A stretch of DNA of 64,000 nt from an uncultured bacterium (lineage in GTDB: Bacteria; Atribacterota; Atribacteria; Atribacterales; Caldatribacteriaceae): NCBI GenBank assembly GCA_937922705.1, contig CALAIW010000023.1:90225-154224 (forward strand), given 5' to 3'. The notes under the pieces were generated by a model that saw only the letters and a list, made by a program, of their open reading frames with translations, was not told where the DNA came from and made no database searches. The translations under genes were made by a program, and so were the position numbers. Shown here one piece after another: positions 26,344 through 35,724 of this stretch; within the stretch, counting starts at the first letter, position 1; every line of letters begins with the position of its first letter.

Positions 26344-27327
26344 ATGCTCCTTGAGGTAAAGAACCTTCGAGTATACTTCCGGAACTCCGAGGGTCAGGAG
26401 CTTCGGGCTGTGGATGGGATAAGTTTTTCTGTTCCTTACGGGAAGACCGTTGCCCTTGTTGGAGAATCTGGGTGTGGTAAGAGTGTAACGGCTCTTGCTA
26501 TCTTGCGTCTTGTTGAGGTTAATGGGTGGATTGCGGGGGGTGAAGTTCTTTTTGAGGGGAAGAACCTTCTTACTCTTTCAGAAAAGGAGATGCAAGGGGT
26601 TCGGGGCAAAGATATAGCCATCATTTTTCAAGAACCTTCTGCGGCTTTAAATCCTGTATACACAATAGGGGATCAGATTATAGAGGCCATTCTTCTTCAT
26701 CAATCTGTGTCCCGGGAAAAGGCCCGCGCCTTAGCGGAGGAGATGCTACATCTTGTAGGAATTCCTGAGCCGAGAAAGCGCCTCAACGCGTATCCTCACG
26801 AGCTCTCAGGAGGTATGAAGCAACGGGCTATGATTGCTATGGCGCTTTCGTGTCGTCCAAAGCTCCTTATTGCTGATGAGCCGACAACAGCCCTTGATGT
26901 TACCATACAGGCACAGATTTTGACTCTCCTCCGAGACCTCCAGAAACAGATCGGCATGGCTATTCTCCTTATCACTCATGACCTTGGAATTGTTGCTGAT
27001 ATGGCAGATGAAGTTGTGGTTATGTATGCTGGGAAGGTAGTTGAGCGAGGGAGGAAGTACGATATCTTTAAGCATTGCTGCCATCCATACACCATTGGGC
27101 TTTTACGTTCTGTACCTCGTCTCGACGTGGACGAGGAAAGCCTTGTGAGCATTCCTGGGTTTGTACCGGATCCTCTTCATTTCCCCGAGGGTTGCCGCTT
27201 CCGGGGTCGCTGTTTTCTTGAAGATGAAACGTGTTGTATAGAACCTCCGGAGGTTTCTCTTGGCAATGGACATTTAGTGTACTGCCACCACGTTGTTTCT
27301 TCTGGGGTGTGTTATGAGAAACGGTGA
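26344..27327 (+). CDS. Oligopeptide-type ABC ATPase, DppD
   Basis: This is the first of two ATPases powering the importer. Walker A is GESGCGKSV, Q-loop IIFQEPSAALNPVYTIGDQI, signature LSGGMKQRAMIAMAL, Walker B LLIADEPTTALD and switch ITHDLG. The C-terminus has the cysteine-rich segment of the family, GCRFRGRCFLEDETCCIEPP. The ORF track begins inside the permease; ATG 26344 begins the domain properly (MLLEVKNLRVYF). Length is 327. Confidence 0.95.
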   Translation: MLLEVKNLRVYFRNSEGQELRAVDGISFSVPYGKTVALVGESGCGKSVTALAILRLVEVNGWIAGGEVLFEGKNLLTLSEKEMQGVRGKDIAIIFQEPSAALNPVYTIGDQIIEAILLHQSVSREKARALAEEMLHLVGIPEPRKRLNAYPHELSGGMKQRAMIAMALSCRPKLLIADEPTTALDVTIQAQILTLLRDLQKQIGMAILLITHDLGIVADMADEVVVMYAGKVVERGRKYDIFKHCCHPYTIGLLRSVPRLDVDEESLVSIPGFVPDPLHFPEGCRFRGRCFLEDETCCIEPPEVSLGNGHLVYCHHVVSSGVCYEKR

Positions 27328-28306
27328 GGTTTTGCTTCGTGTTGAAAACCTTAAAAAGTACTTTCCCCTTCGCGCGGGAGTTTTCAAGAAAGTTGTAGGG
27401 TGGGTTAAGGCGGTAGATGGGGTGAGTTTTGAGGTCTTCACAGGGGAGACTCTGGGAGTTGTTGGGGAGTCGGGATGTGGAAAGAGCACCCTTGGGATGA
27501 CTATCCTTCGGCTCGTTGAGCCGACGGATGGGCGCATTGTTTTTGCGGGGCAAGATATTACTAATCTCCCTCCTGCGAGGCTACGTTTGATTCGCAAAGA
27601 TATGCAGATGATTTTTCAGGATCCCTTTAGTTCCCTTAATCCTCGCATGACTGTTCAGGCCATTATTGAGGAAGGGCTTAAGGTGCATCGTGTCGTTCCC
27701 CAAAGCAAGATGCGGGAAGAGGTAGAAATGCTCCTTGAACGAGTTGGTCTTTCCCGGGACTATATTCGTCGCTTTCCTCATGAGTTTTCGGGGGGGCAAA
27801 GGCAGCGTATCAGCATTGCCCGCGCTATCGCCCTTCGACCTCGTCTTGTGATTGCTGATGAAGCCCTTTCCTCTCTTGATGTGTCAGTGCGGTCTCAAAT
27901 TCTTGAACTTCTTCGAGAACTCAAGAAAGAGTACTCCCTTACCTATCTTTTCATTTCTCACGACCTTGCCGTGGTCCGACAGATCTCTCACCGGATTCTC
28001 GTTATGTATCTGGGGAAGGTAGTGGAGCTTGCACCAAAAGAGAGATTCTTTAGTCGACCCTTGCATCCTTATTCTGTAGCCCTTATCTCGGCAGTTCCTA
28101 TTCCTGATCCAGAGGCGCGAAGATCTCGGATTGTTCTGAAAGGTGATGTTCCAAGTCCTCTTCAACCCCCTTCGGGGTGCCGCTTTCATACTCGCTGTCC
28201 TAAAGCGCAGCGTGTCTGCGCAGAGCTTGAGCCCTCGCTTCAGGAAATAGAGTCAGGGCATTTTGTGGCCTGTCATTTCCCTGGATGTGTTACCCTTGAG
28301 GGATGA
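27314..28306 (+). CDS. Oligopeptide-type ABC ATPase, DppF
   Basis: The second ATPase has Walker A GESGCGKST, Q-loop MIFQDPFSSLNPRMTV, signature FSGGQRQRISIARA, Walker B LVIADEALSSLD and switch ISHDLA. The residue after DE is alanine where proline is usual. The C-terminal cysteine-rich segment is GCRFHTRCPKAQRVCAELEPS. I use ATG 27314 as start, overlapping the dppD stop by 14 bases. The characteristic segment ALRPRLVIADEAL and length 330 agree with DppF/OppF. Confidence 0.95.
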   Translation: MRNGEVLLRVENLKKYFPLRAGVFKKVVGWVKAVDGVSFEVFTGETLGVVGESGCGKSTLGMTILRLVEPTDGRIVFAGQDITNLPPARLRLIRKDMQMIFQDPFSSLNPRMTVQAIIEEGLKVHRVVPQSKMREEVEMLLERVGLSRDYIRRFPHEFSGGQRQRISIARAIALRPRLVIADEALSSLDVSVRSQILELLRELKKEYSLTYLFISHDLAVVRQISHRILVMYLGKVVELAPKERFFSRPLHPYSVALISAVPIPDPEARRSRIVLKGDVPSPLQPPSGCRFHTRCPKAQRVCAELEPSLQEIESGHFVACHFPGCVTLEG

Positions 28307-28307
28307 G

Positions 28308-28336
28308 TTGACGGAGCCTGGAGAATATGGTATTTT
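28308..28336 (+). promoter_or_regulatory. Promoter of the infC-rpmI-rplT operon
   Basis: TTGACG (28308-28313) and TATTTT (28331-28336) are separated by 17 bases, just after the ABC operon. The leader before infC would be only about 30 bases. No clear L20-binding leader structure or terminator is visible in it. Confidence 0.65.
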
Positions 28337-28375
28337 TTTCTACCGTCTACGAAGACTTACAAGGAGGCGATTCGT

Positions 28376-28885
28376 ATCGAGATACGGTACCGTGTAAATC
28401 ACCAAATTGGGGCGCGAGAGGTTCGTCTCATTTCTCCTGAGGGAACGCAGATTGGCATCGTGCCCCTCAAAAAGGCCTTACAGATGGCAGAGGAAGCAGG
28501 TCTTGACCTAGTTGAGGTGGGTCCCAATGCTAACCCCCCAGTATGCAAGATTATGGACTATGGAAAATTTCGGTATGAGAAAGAAAAGAAAGCAAAGCTT
28601 TCTCGGAAGAAGCAGAAAACTTCAGAGCTTAAGGAGTTGAATATGCGCCCCAAAATTGACGAGCACGATTACCAAGTAAAGCTCCGAAGTGCTCTCCGTT
28701 TCCTCCAAGATGGAGATCGGGTTAAGATTATTGTGCGTTTTCGGGGGAGAGAAATAGCATTCCAGGAACGGGGACAAGAACTTCTCCGAAGGATGATTGA
28801 GGACCTTAAGGAAGTAGGACGGGTAGAGCAAGACATCAAGAGTGAAGGCTCTTCGCTTACTGTTACCTTAGCACCGAAAAAGTGA
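28376..28885 (+). CDS. infC: Translation initiation factor IF-3, probable ATC start
   Basis: IF-3 keeps ribosomal subunits apart and checks the initiator codon. The N-domain reads [32 protein letters not shown], and the C-domain has [43 protein letters not shown]. The ORF track begins at a later ATG/GTG and cuts the conserved N-terminus. No ATG, GTG or TTG is available upstream; a strong AAGGAGG (28361-28367) lies eight bases before ATC 28376. ATT 28370 and ATA 28382 are poorer. A rare start is expected, since infC uses AUU in E. coli for self-control. Confidence 0.93.
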   Translation: MEIRYRVNHQIGAREVRLISPEGTQIGIVPLKKALQMAEEAGLDLVEVGPNANPPVCKIMDYGKFRYEKEKKAKLSRKKQKTSELKELNMRPKIDEHDYQVKLRSALRFLQDGDRVKIIVRFRGREIAFQERGQELLRRMIEDLKEVGRVEQDIKSEGSSLTVTLAPKK

Positions 28886-28901
28886 GGAGGACAGAGAAGT
28901 T

Positions 28902-29099
28902 ATGCCAAAGATGAAAACGCATCGAGGTGCGGCGAAGCGGTTCAAAATCACTGCTCATGGAAAGATTAAGCGTTCCCAGGCAGGAAAGAGTCATCTTCTA
29001 GCCCATAAAGAACGCAAGCGAAAACGCCGTCTCCGTAAAACTGTGGTTTTAACCCCTGTAGAGGCTAAAAGAATCAAAAGTTTGCTTCCCTATATCTGA
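28902..29099 (+). CDS. rpmI: Ribosomal protein bL35
   Basis: This 65-residue basic protein of the large subunit has the L35 pattern [35 protein letters not shown] and ends in LPYI. It starts at ATG after GAGGAGGACAGAGA. It sits between infC and rplT in the universal IF3-L35-L20 order. Confidence 0.97.
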   Translation: MPKMKTHRGAAKRFKITAHGKIKRSQAGKSHLLAHKERKRKRRLRKTVVLTPVEAKRIKSLLPYI

Positions 29100-29112
29100 G
29101 AGGTGAAGAGTT

Positions 29113-29466
29113 ATGGCACGTGTGAAGACAAGCGTAGTATCACGTGAGCGGAAAAAGAAAATTATGAAGATGGCTCGGGGCTATCGCGGTGCCCGTTCCC
29201 GAGCCTATCGAAGGGCGAAGGAGCAGGTCATAAGGTCCTTGGCCTATGCGTACCGTGATCGGCGAAATAGAAAGAGGGATTTCCGTAGGCTCTGGATCCT
29301 CCGTATTAATGCCGCGGTGCGAAGTGAGGGCTTGAGCTATAGCCGATTCATGGGGGCACTGAAAAAAGCAGGAATTCTTGTGAACCGGAAGAATCTTGCG
29401 CAGCTTTCTATTGAGGATCCCAAAGCCTTTCAAGAGCTTGTTGAAGTCGCCAAAGCGTATCTTTGA
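29113..29466 (+). CDS. rplT: Ribosomal protein bL20
   Basis: L20 binds 23S rRNA early in assembly of the large subunit. The sequence has the typical basic N-terminus [61 protein letters not shown] and the globular end [28 protein letters not shown]. Length is 117. In many bacteria L20 represses this operon, but I see no binding structure in the short leader. Confidence 0.98.
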   Translation: MARVKTSVVSRERKKKIMKMARGYRGARSRAYRRAKEQVIRSLAYAYRDRRNRKRDFRRLWILRINAAVRSEGLSYSRFMGALKKAGILVNRKNLAQLSIEDPKAFQELVEVAKAYL

Positions 29467-29485
29467 GTTTTGAAGGTAGAGAGCG

Positions 29486-30502
29486 ATGATTGAAGAAATA
29501 GAGCAGTATTTCCGTGACTTTACTCAGGAACTCGCGCAAGTTGCCACACGGGATGAGTTGCATAGAGTCAAGGGGAAGTATGCTGGTCGCAAGAGTAAAT
29601 TTCCTGTCTTTTTGAGCCGTTTAAAGATCCTTCCCCTTGAGGAACGAAGAGTTGTAGGGCAAAAGCTTAACGAAATCAAACTCCTTATTGAGCAACTTCT
29701 GAAGGAGAAAGAAGCTGCGCTCCTAAAAGAGGAGAAGAAAGAGGTTCTGGATATAAGCCTTCCGGGGAAGCGAGAGCCTCTGGGGGCCTTCCATCCTCTT
29801 CGCATTGTGATGGATGAAATTATTGCTATTTTTCGTTCTTTGGGTTTTCGCGTTGAGGAAGGACCGGAAATTGAAACCGACTTTTTCAACTTTGAAGCTT
29901 TGAATATCCCCCGGGATCATCCGGCAAGAGATGCTCAAGATTCGTTCTATCTTGAGGAGAATCTCCTTTTGCGGACGCACACTTCCCCTGCTCAGATACG
30001 AGTTATGAGAAAGCTTGCCCCTCCTTTTCGGGTTATCGTTCCTGGAAAGTGTTACCGCCGAGACGCTTTTGATGCCACTCACAGTCCCATGTTTCATCAG
30101 GTCGAGGGTCTTGTGGTAGCGCCAGGCATTTCAATGGGAGACCTTAAGGGGACCATCGAGATTTTCGTTCGTCGCCTTTTCGGAGAAGAGAGAAAGGTAA
30201 GGTTTCGCCCGAGCTACTTTCCCTTTACTGAGCCAAGTGCGGAAGTGGATATTTCTTGTAGCATTTGTCAGGGTCAGGGGTGCCGAGCCTGCGGAGAAAA
30301 AGGATGGCTTGAAATTATGGGAGCTGGTCTTGTGCACCCCCAAGTGTTTCGTAATGCAGGGTACGATCCCGAAAAAGTTCAGGGATTTGCCTTTGGGATG
30401 GGTGTAGAACGGATTACCATGCTAAAGTTTGGCATTCCTGATATCCGCTGGTTTTTTGAGAATGATGTTGCGTTTTTGAGTTCTTTTAAAGCTCTGAGGT
30501 AG
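29486..30502 (+). CDS. pheS: Phenylalanyl-tRNA synthetase alpha subunit
   Basis: PheS is the catalytic subunit of the alpha2-beta2 enzyme charging tRNA-Phe. The N-terminal coiled coil (about residues 1-85) contacts tRNA. The class II core follows: motif 1 around IVMDEIIAIFRSLGFRVEEGPEIE, motif 2 around GKCYRRDAFDATHSPMFHQVEG, and motif 3 FAFGMGVERITMLKFGI. A CSICQGQGCRACGEKGW insertion has four cysteines and may bind zinc. Length (338) is normal. Confidence 0.98.
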   Translation: MIEEIEQYFRDFTQELAQVATRDELHRVKGKYAGRKSKFPVFLSRLKILPLEERRVVGQKLNEIKLLIEQLLKEKEAALLKEEKKEVLDISLPGKREPLGAFHPLRIVMDEIIAIFRSLGFRVEEGPEIETDFFNFEALNIPRDHPARDAQDSFYLEENLLLRTHTSPAQIRVMRKLAPPFRVIVPGKCYRRDAFDATHSPMFHQVEGLVVAPGISMGDLKGTIEIFVRRLFGEERKVRFRPSYFPFTEPSAEVDISCSICQGQGCRACGEKGWLEIMGAGLVHPQVFRNAGYDPEKVQGFAFGMGVERITMLKFGIPDIRWFFENDVAFLSSFKALR

Positions 30503-30508
30503 AGACCA

Positions 30509-32860
30509 ATGCGTGTTTCGTATCAACTACTCCGAAGGTTCCTTCCTGACCTTTCGCTTCCCCCTGGAGAGGTTGCGGCAATCTTCCTCAACCAGGGTTT
30601 TGTGGTAGAGTCGATAGTCTCAGCCCGTGACTTTTTCGTAGGAAAGCTCTACGCTGGAACACTTGAAGAGGCTAAAAGAGAAGGTGCTTTTTCGCGTTGT
30701 ACGGTTAAGGTGGGCCCAAAGGTTGATGTGGTTCTTGTCTCTTCTTGGGGTGTTCCAGAAATTGGGAGCAAGGTTCTTGTAGGTGTGGAAAATGGCGTTT
30801 TTCTCTTTCTCCCCGTTTCTGGGGAAAAGCAAAAAGAAACCATAGATTTCCTTGTTCCTCTTCCTACTTTCCTGGAAGAAGGGGATGACGTTTTTGAAGC
30901 GCTCGTGGGGGATGATGTAGTTTTTGACGTAGAAGTAACTGCAAATCGAGGGGATTGCCTTTCGGTCCTTGGTTTAGCTCGAGAAATTGCTGCTTCCTGC
31001 AAGATTCCCCTGGTGCTTCCAGAAGCGCGCTACTTAGAGACACATATCGATCATGGTTTTCGTGTGGAAAATCAAGCTTTGCATCTTTGTCCATACTATA
31101 CTGGAAAGTACATTGCTTCTCTTTCCATCCGGCCTTCGCCTTTTTGGATTATTCGAGATCTGATTCTTGCGGGAATGCGACCTATCAACAATGTTGTGGA
31201 TATTACTAACCTCGTCATGCTCGAAATGGGGCAACCGCTTCATGCTTTCGATGCTGCCAAAATAGGACAAAAAACCTTGTATGTTCGGGAGGCTCGGGAG
31301 AACGAGCGTATTGTGACTCTGGACGGAGAGGAGCGAGTACTTCGGAGGGGAATGCTTGTAATTGCCGATGCTCTGCGTCCTATCGCTCTTGCTGGAATCA
31401 TGGGAGGCAGGGATACTGAGGTTGGACCTGCAACGCAAGCAGTTTTCCTTGAAGCAGCGCTCTTTGATCGAGTTTCTGTCCGGCGAACGGCGCGGGCACT
31501 AGGAATACGTACGGAAGCTTCATCCCGTTTTGAACGTGGTGTCGATCCCCTCGGGGTTCTGCAAGCAGCTTCTCGAGCCGTAGCTCTTCTTGTTGAGGAA
31601 GGTTGTGCTGAGGTAGCAGCTGGGTGGCTTGTAGGTGGTGAGCCTCCTCACACCAATCGGGAGATTAGGGTACCCTTGGATTTTGTAACCGGAAGGTTAT
31701 CCTGTGCTGTTTCTCCTGAAGAGAGCATGCGCATTCTCGAGGGTCTTGGTTTTGGAGTAACCCTTGAAGACGGAGTGCTTCTTGTCCGTGTTCCGAGTTG
31801 GCGTTCTGACGTTCGGGAAGCTATCGACATTGTCGAAGAAATTGGCCGGGTTCACGGATATAGGAATATCGTATCCTCGTTTCCCTCGTTTCCTTTTGAT
31901 CCCGGAAATGTCCCGAGAAGAGAATCTCTGTCTCGGCGAATCCGAGAACATCTTGTGCACCGTGGGCTTTATGAAGCAGTAACTCTTTCTCTTGTTAGCG
32001 AAGGTGATGTGAAAGCCTTGGGAATCGAGGACTATATCAAAGTCCTCAATCCTCTCTCTCAGGATCATGTTGTTCTCCGTCCCTCTCTTTTCCCAGGGCT
32101 TTTTGGGGTTGTTCGAACAAATGCTCGTAGGGGTCGCCGATGCCTTGGCTTTTTCGAGCTTGGGCATGTTTTTCTTCGTAAGGAGAGTGAATACTGGGAA
32201 GAGGAACGTCTTGGAGTATTTCTCTGGAATTATCCCCAATCCTCTCTTTGGCAGAGGATTCCCTGGGATGTCTTCACGCTGAAGGGTATTCTTGAGGAAG
32301 TTGGAGAGATAGTGGGAATATCGTCACGAGAGCTTGAGTGGGGAGAGGAGCCTTTCTCCTTTCTTGAGGATGGTAAAGCCTTTGCGGTATATCTGCGGCA
32401 AACATTACTTGGTTTTGGAGGAAAAGTGCTTCCGTCGCTTCTTCGAGAGCATGATGTTGAAGGGGAATTGTATTACCTTGAAGTTTCTCTTGACCCCTTG
32501 GAGAAAATTTCTTCTGTTTCCCTTCCTTTGGAGTTTTCTTTGTCCTCCTTTCCCAGTGTAGTTCGTGACATTGCTGTGGTAGTTGATGTCACAACTCCCT
32601 GGTCTTTTGTGGCTTCCTGTGTTGAGAAAGAAGTACAAAAATATGCAATGGCCCTTGAGGAGTTTATTCTTTTTGATGTTTTCTCAGGAGAGCCCCTTCC
32701 TCAGGGTAAGAAAGGGTTTGCCTTTCGTTTAGTGTTTAGGGCCCCAAATCGAACTCTTGCCGAAGAAGAGGTTAATGCGTGGGTACAAGCGATTAAAGAG
32801 GGTTTGAAGCAAACTGGGAGGGTGGTGTTACGGGAAGAGATGATACTCTCTCATGAGTGA
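30509..32860 (+). CDS. pheT: Phenylalanyl-tRNA synthetase beta subunit
   Basis: The 783-residue beta subunit contains, in order, the OB-fold tRNA-binding region (residues ~40-150), the B3/B4 editing domain (VTANRGDCLSVLGLAREIAASC, MRPINNVVDITNLVMLEMGQPLHAFD), the B5 domain (ETRTEASSRFERGVDPLG before it), the catalytic-like core and the C-terminal ferredoxin-like anticodon-binding domain (LSSFPSVVRDIAVVVD). It begins six bases after pheS. Its stop overlaps the cvpA start by eight bases. Confidence 0.98.
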   Translation: MRVSYQLLRRFLPDLSLPPGEVAAIFLNQGFVVESIVSARDFFVGKLYAGTLEEAKREGAFSRCTVKVGPKVDVVLVSSWGVPEIGSKVLVGVENGVFLFLPVSGEKQKETIDFLVPLPTFLEEGDDVFEALVGDDVVFDVEVTANRGDCLSVLGLAREIAASCKIPLVLPEARYLETHIDHGFRVENQALHLCPYYTGKYIASLSIRPSPFWIIRDLILAGMRPINNVVDITNLVMLEMGQPLHAFDAAKIGQKTLYVREARENERIVTLDGEERVLRRGMLVIADALRPIALAGIMGGRDTEVGPATQAVFLEAALFDRVSVRRTARALGIRTEASSRFERGVDPLGVLQAASRAVALLVEEGCAEVAAGWLVGGEPPHTNREIRVPLDFVTGRLSCAVSPEESMRILEGLGFGVTLEDGVLLVRVPSWRSDVREAIDIVEEIGRVHGYRNIVSSFPSFPFDPGNVPRRESLSRRIREHLVHRGLYEAVTLSLVSEGDVKALGIEDYIKVLNPLSQDHVVLRPSLFPGLFGVVRTNARRGRRCLGFFELGHVFLRKESEYWEEERLGVFLWNYPQSSLWQRIPWDVFTLKGILEEVGEIVGISSRELEWGEEPFSFLEDGKAFAVYLRQTLLGFGGKVLPSLLREHDVEGELYYLEVSLDPLEKISSVSLPLEFSLSSFPSVVRDIAVVVDVTTPWSFVASCVEKEVQKYAMALEEFILFDVFSGEPLPQGKKGFAFRLVFRAPNRTLAEEEVNAWVQAIKEGLKQTGRVVLREEMILSHE

Positions 32861-33419
32861 CTGGTATACTCTTTTCTGTTTTGCCATCCTTGTTCTTTGT
32901 GCGGTGCGCAGTGCCCTTCGTGGGTTTAGTAAAGAGTTCTTAGTTTTTGTTGGTCTTGTTCTGGGTCTCCTCCTTGGCCTCAAATACTATCCTGAGATGG
33001 TTGTGCTCTTTCGTTCTTACTTTGGATGGGAAAGCCCCTGGCTTGGACTTGTAGGTTTTTTCTCTTTTTTCCTTCCTACGGTTATTGCTTTCTCCTTTGT
33101 GGGTGTTCGTTTCCGCCGAGTTTTTGAACGTTTGGACATTATCTGGGTGGATGCCCTTTTAGGGTTCTTTGTAGGACTTTTGAAGGGCATGCTTTGGATT
33201 CTAGTTATAACCGTCTTTGTGGCGAATGTGGCATATTTGGAGTTTCTTGGGGAAAGTATTGCCCGTTCTCGTTTTTACAAGGATTGTACGCTTCCGGCTA
33301 TAGTGTATGTTGACCGCTTTGTTAGTCAATTTCCCCAGACTGCTTTCCTTAGACCCTGGCTGGCTAAAGGAGCTACACTTGGAAATGGAGATATCTTGGG
33401 AGATACTCAAAAGTTTTGA
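32853..33419 (+). CDS. CvpA family membrane protein
   Basis: The 188-residue protein has four hydrophobic helices: FCFAILVLCAVRSALRG, FLVFVGLVLGLLLGLKYY, LVGFFSFFLPTVIAFSFVG and LLGFFVGLLKGMLWILVITVFVAN. The RSALRGFSKEFL and DALLGFFVGLLKGML segments match the CvpA/YshB family, known for colicin V production and found next to mutS2 in Bacillus. Its function is not known. It overlaps pheT by eight bases at the start and mutS2 by about 41 bases at the end. Confidence 0.88.
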   Translation: MSDWYTLFCFAILVLCAVRSALRGFSKEFLVFVGLVLGLLLGLKYYPEMVVLFRSYFGWESPWLGLVGFFSFFLPTVIAFSFVGVRFRRVFERLDIIWVDALLGFFVGLLKGMLWILVITVFVANVAYLEFLGESIARSRFYKDCTLPAIVYVDRFVSQFPQTAFLRPWLAKGATLGNGDILGDTQKF

Positions 33420-35724
33420 ATACGATAAGGTTCTTGAGCTTCTCGTTGCACTCTGTATTTGCCCGGCGACAAAAGAGAAGGCTCAAAACCTCCTTCCCCT
33501 TCCGGCAGACTTTTTACCGGAGTATCTTGAGATGATTCGAGAACTTCAGGAGCTCCTTCGATTTGATGGTGACATCCCCTTTGGAGAGTTTCCAGACATT
33601 CGCCCCATTCTTACTATCCTTGGGGTTTCTGGAAGTCGCCTGTCGTTAGAAGAAGCACGGAGAATACATCGATTCCTTCTTTTATGCCATGACGTACGAC
33701 ACTTTGTCGAGGAGAGAAGGCTTGCTAGCAAGTACCCGCTCCTTTCTTCTTGGTACTTTCAGAAAATTCCGGATTTCTCGGAGGTTTTGAGCTACCTCGC
33801 TGGGGTTCTTTCTAAAGATGGGCAGATTCTTGATACGGCTAGTGAAAGACTCTGGAACATTCGAAAGAAAATGGAGGATGTTAAAGCGAAGATTGAAGAT
33901 GTCCTCCATCGCATGGTGCAAGACGCAAAAATCGCCCGGTACCTTCAGGAGCCCTTTTACACTGTACGGAAAGGACGGTACGTACTCCCTGTAAGGTCCC
34001 AGTTTCGGAGTATGGTGAAAGGACTTGTTGTTGACTATTCTGCAAGTGGGTCTACGCTCTTTGTCGAGCCTTGGTCTGTAGCAGAACTTTCCGGAGAACT
34101 TGAGGTCCTTACAACCCTTGAAGAAGAAGAGATTGCTCGAATTCTCTTCCTGGTGACCGAACGACTTCGACCCTTAAGGCAAAGCCTCAAGGAGGCTTTT
34201 GCGTCTCTTGTGGAGCTTGACCTTGCAAGGGCAAAGGTAAAGCTTGGAGAGAGATGGAAAGGGAGCGTACCTCGGGTGGGAGGGGATACTCTCTCTATCC
34301 ATGAGGGGCGGCATCCTCTTCTTGGGGATCGAGCAATACCCTTTAACCTTGAGGTTCCGAAGGATCAAAACATAGTTCTTGTGAGCGGACCCAATGGGGG
34401 AGGGAAAACAGTTCTGGTAAAAGCTCTTGCTCTCCTTGTGGTACTCACTTTTTGTGGCATTCCAGCTCCTTTGTCAAAGGATTCCTCTGTGCCTCTCTAT
34501 AGGCATCTTTTTGTTGATGTGGGAGACCACCAAAACCTTGAGAACAGTTTGAGTACTTTTACTTCCCGTATGGTGTTCCTACGCGATGCTCTCCAAGATG
34601 CAGGACCGTTGAGCCTCTTTGTAATTGACGAGCTTGGTGCTGGAACGGACCCTAACGAAGGTGCAGCAATCGGTATGGCAATTCTTGAGTATCTGCGAAA
34701 GCGAGGTGCTACCTGCGTTGCTACTACCCATCTTCCCAGACTTCGGGAATACGCTCTTCGGTGTCCTTATGTGCTTCCTGCATCGCTTTCTTTTGACCCT
34801 GAAACGCTTCAACCTACGTATCGCCTTGTTGCAGGATGTGTTGAGGGGAGCTACGGCATAACCATTGCCGAGAGAGTTGGAATTCCGAAAGAGGTGATAG
34901 ACAACGCTCTTTCTTTTCTCCATCGGGAAGAGGCGAAGTTGAATGAGCTCCTTATTGTTCTTTCTCAGGAACGAGCAAGAGTCGAAGAGCTTCGCCGCGA
35001 CCTTGAACGAGAAATTGCGGAGGTTACCAGAGAGAAAGAAGAAGTGGCACTCCTCAAAAAAGCGCTTGAGTCCGAACGTCGTCACCTAAAGAGAACTCTA
35101 AAGGACGAGTTAGAAGCCTACCTTAAAGAGAAGGAGAAAGAAATTGCTCGCCTTGTGGGTGAGCTGCGGAAAGCACAAGGATTCGATACGGAGACGTACC
35201 GCCAACTTCGCGCTGTCCTTGCCGAGGGACACAATCGACTTGTTTCCTTGCAAGACGTGTCAGAGTCTGAGGAGGAATTCCATGAAGGCGATACGGTCTT
35301 TGTGGATCCTCTGGGACATGGCGTGGTTCTTGCTGTAGATGCAAAAAGAAAAGAGGTTCTTGTTGCCGTTGGGAATCGTAAAGTACGAGTCGCCCCGGAT
35401 CGTTTGAAGCGGAGTGACAGTTCGTGTCTCCAAAATATGCCGTCTGCACGGCCTCCTTCCTTTTTTCTGAAGAATCGCGTTTCCCATGAGGTAGTAATCC
35501 GGGCGTTGCGAAAAGAAGAGGCTCTTCTTGTTCTTGAGAAGTATCTTGACCAGGCAATTCTTGCCGGATTCAAAACGGTATACATTATTCACGGGAAAGG
35601 GGAGGGAAAGCTCCGCCAGGCTACTCATGAGTTCCTCAGAAACCATCCTCATGTGCAAGATTTCCGCCTTGGTCGGCCAGAAGAAGGAGGTCTGGGAGTA
35701 ACAGTAGTGACCTTGCGAGAGTAG
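33379..35724 (+). CDS. mutS2: MutS2 ATPase with degenerate Smr domain
   Basis: MutS2 is a MutS-related ATPase linked to suppression of recombination and, in Bacillus, to rescue of collided ribosomes. Core and clamp helices occupy residues 1-320, followed by Walker A SGPNGGGKTVLVKA near residue 336, Walker B VIDELGAGTDPNEG and TTHLPRL. A long coiled coil precedes the C-terminal Smr nuclease domain (from ~700). There HGKGEG is kept but the usual LDLRG/LDLHG motif reads VVIRAL. TTG 33379, six bases after AAGGAG, is preferred; ATG 33385 is an alternative. Confidence 0.95.
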   Translation: MEMEISWEILKSFEYDKVLELLVALCICPATKEKAQNLLPLPADFLPEYLEMIRELQELLRFDGDIPFGEFPDIRPILTILGVSGSRLSLEEARRIHRFLLLCHDVRHFVEERRLASKYPLLSSWYFQKIPDFSEVLSYLAGVLSKDGQILDTASERLWNIRKKMEDVKAKIEDVLHRMVQDAKIARYLQEPFYTVRKGRYVLPVRSQFRSMVKGLVVDYSASGSTLFVEPWSVAELSGELEVLTTLEEEEIARILFLVTERLRPLRQSLKEAFASLVELDLARAKVKLGERWKGSVPRVGGDTLSIHEGRHPLLGDRAIPFNLEVPKDQNIVLVSGPNGGGKTVLVKALALLVVLTFCGIPAPLSKDSSVPLYRHLFVDVGDHQNLENSLSTFTSRMVFLRDALQDAGPLSLFVIDELGAGTDPNEGAAIGMAILEYLRKRGATCVATTHLPRLREYALRCPYVLPASLSFDPETLQPTYRLVAGCVEGSYGITIAERVGIPKEVIDNALSFLHREEAKLNELLIVLSQERARVEELRRDLEREIAEVTREKEEVALLKKALESERRHLKRTLKDELEAYLKEKEKEIARLVGELRKAQGFDTETYRQLRAVLAEGHNRLVSLQDVSESEEEFHEGDTVFVDPLGHGVVLAVDAKRKEVLVAVGNRKVRVAPDRLKRSDSSCLQNMPSARPPSFFLKNRVSHEVVIRALRKEEALLVLEKYLDQAILAGFKTVYIIHGKGEGKLRQATHEFLRNHPHVQDFRLGRPEEGGLGVTVVTLRE

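Noticed and set aside
28337-28375. L20-type leader or riboswitch before infC
   Set aside because: The leader after the predicted promoter is only about 30 bases and shows no pseudoknot or terminator.
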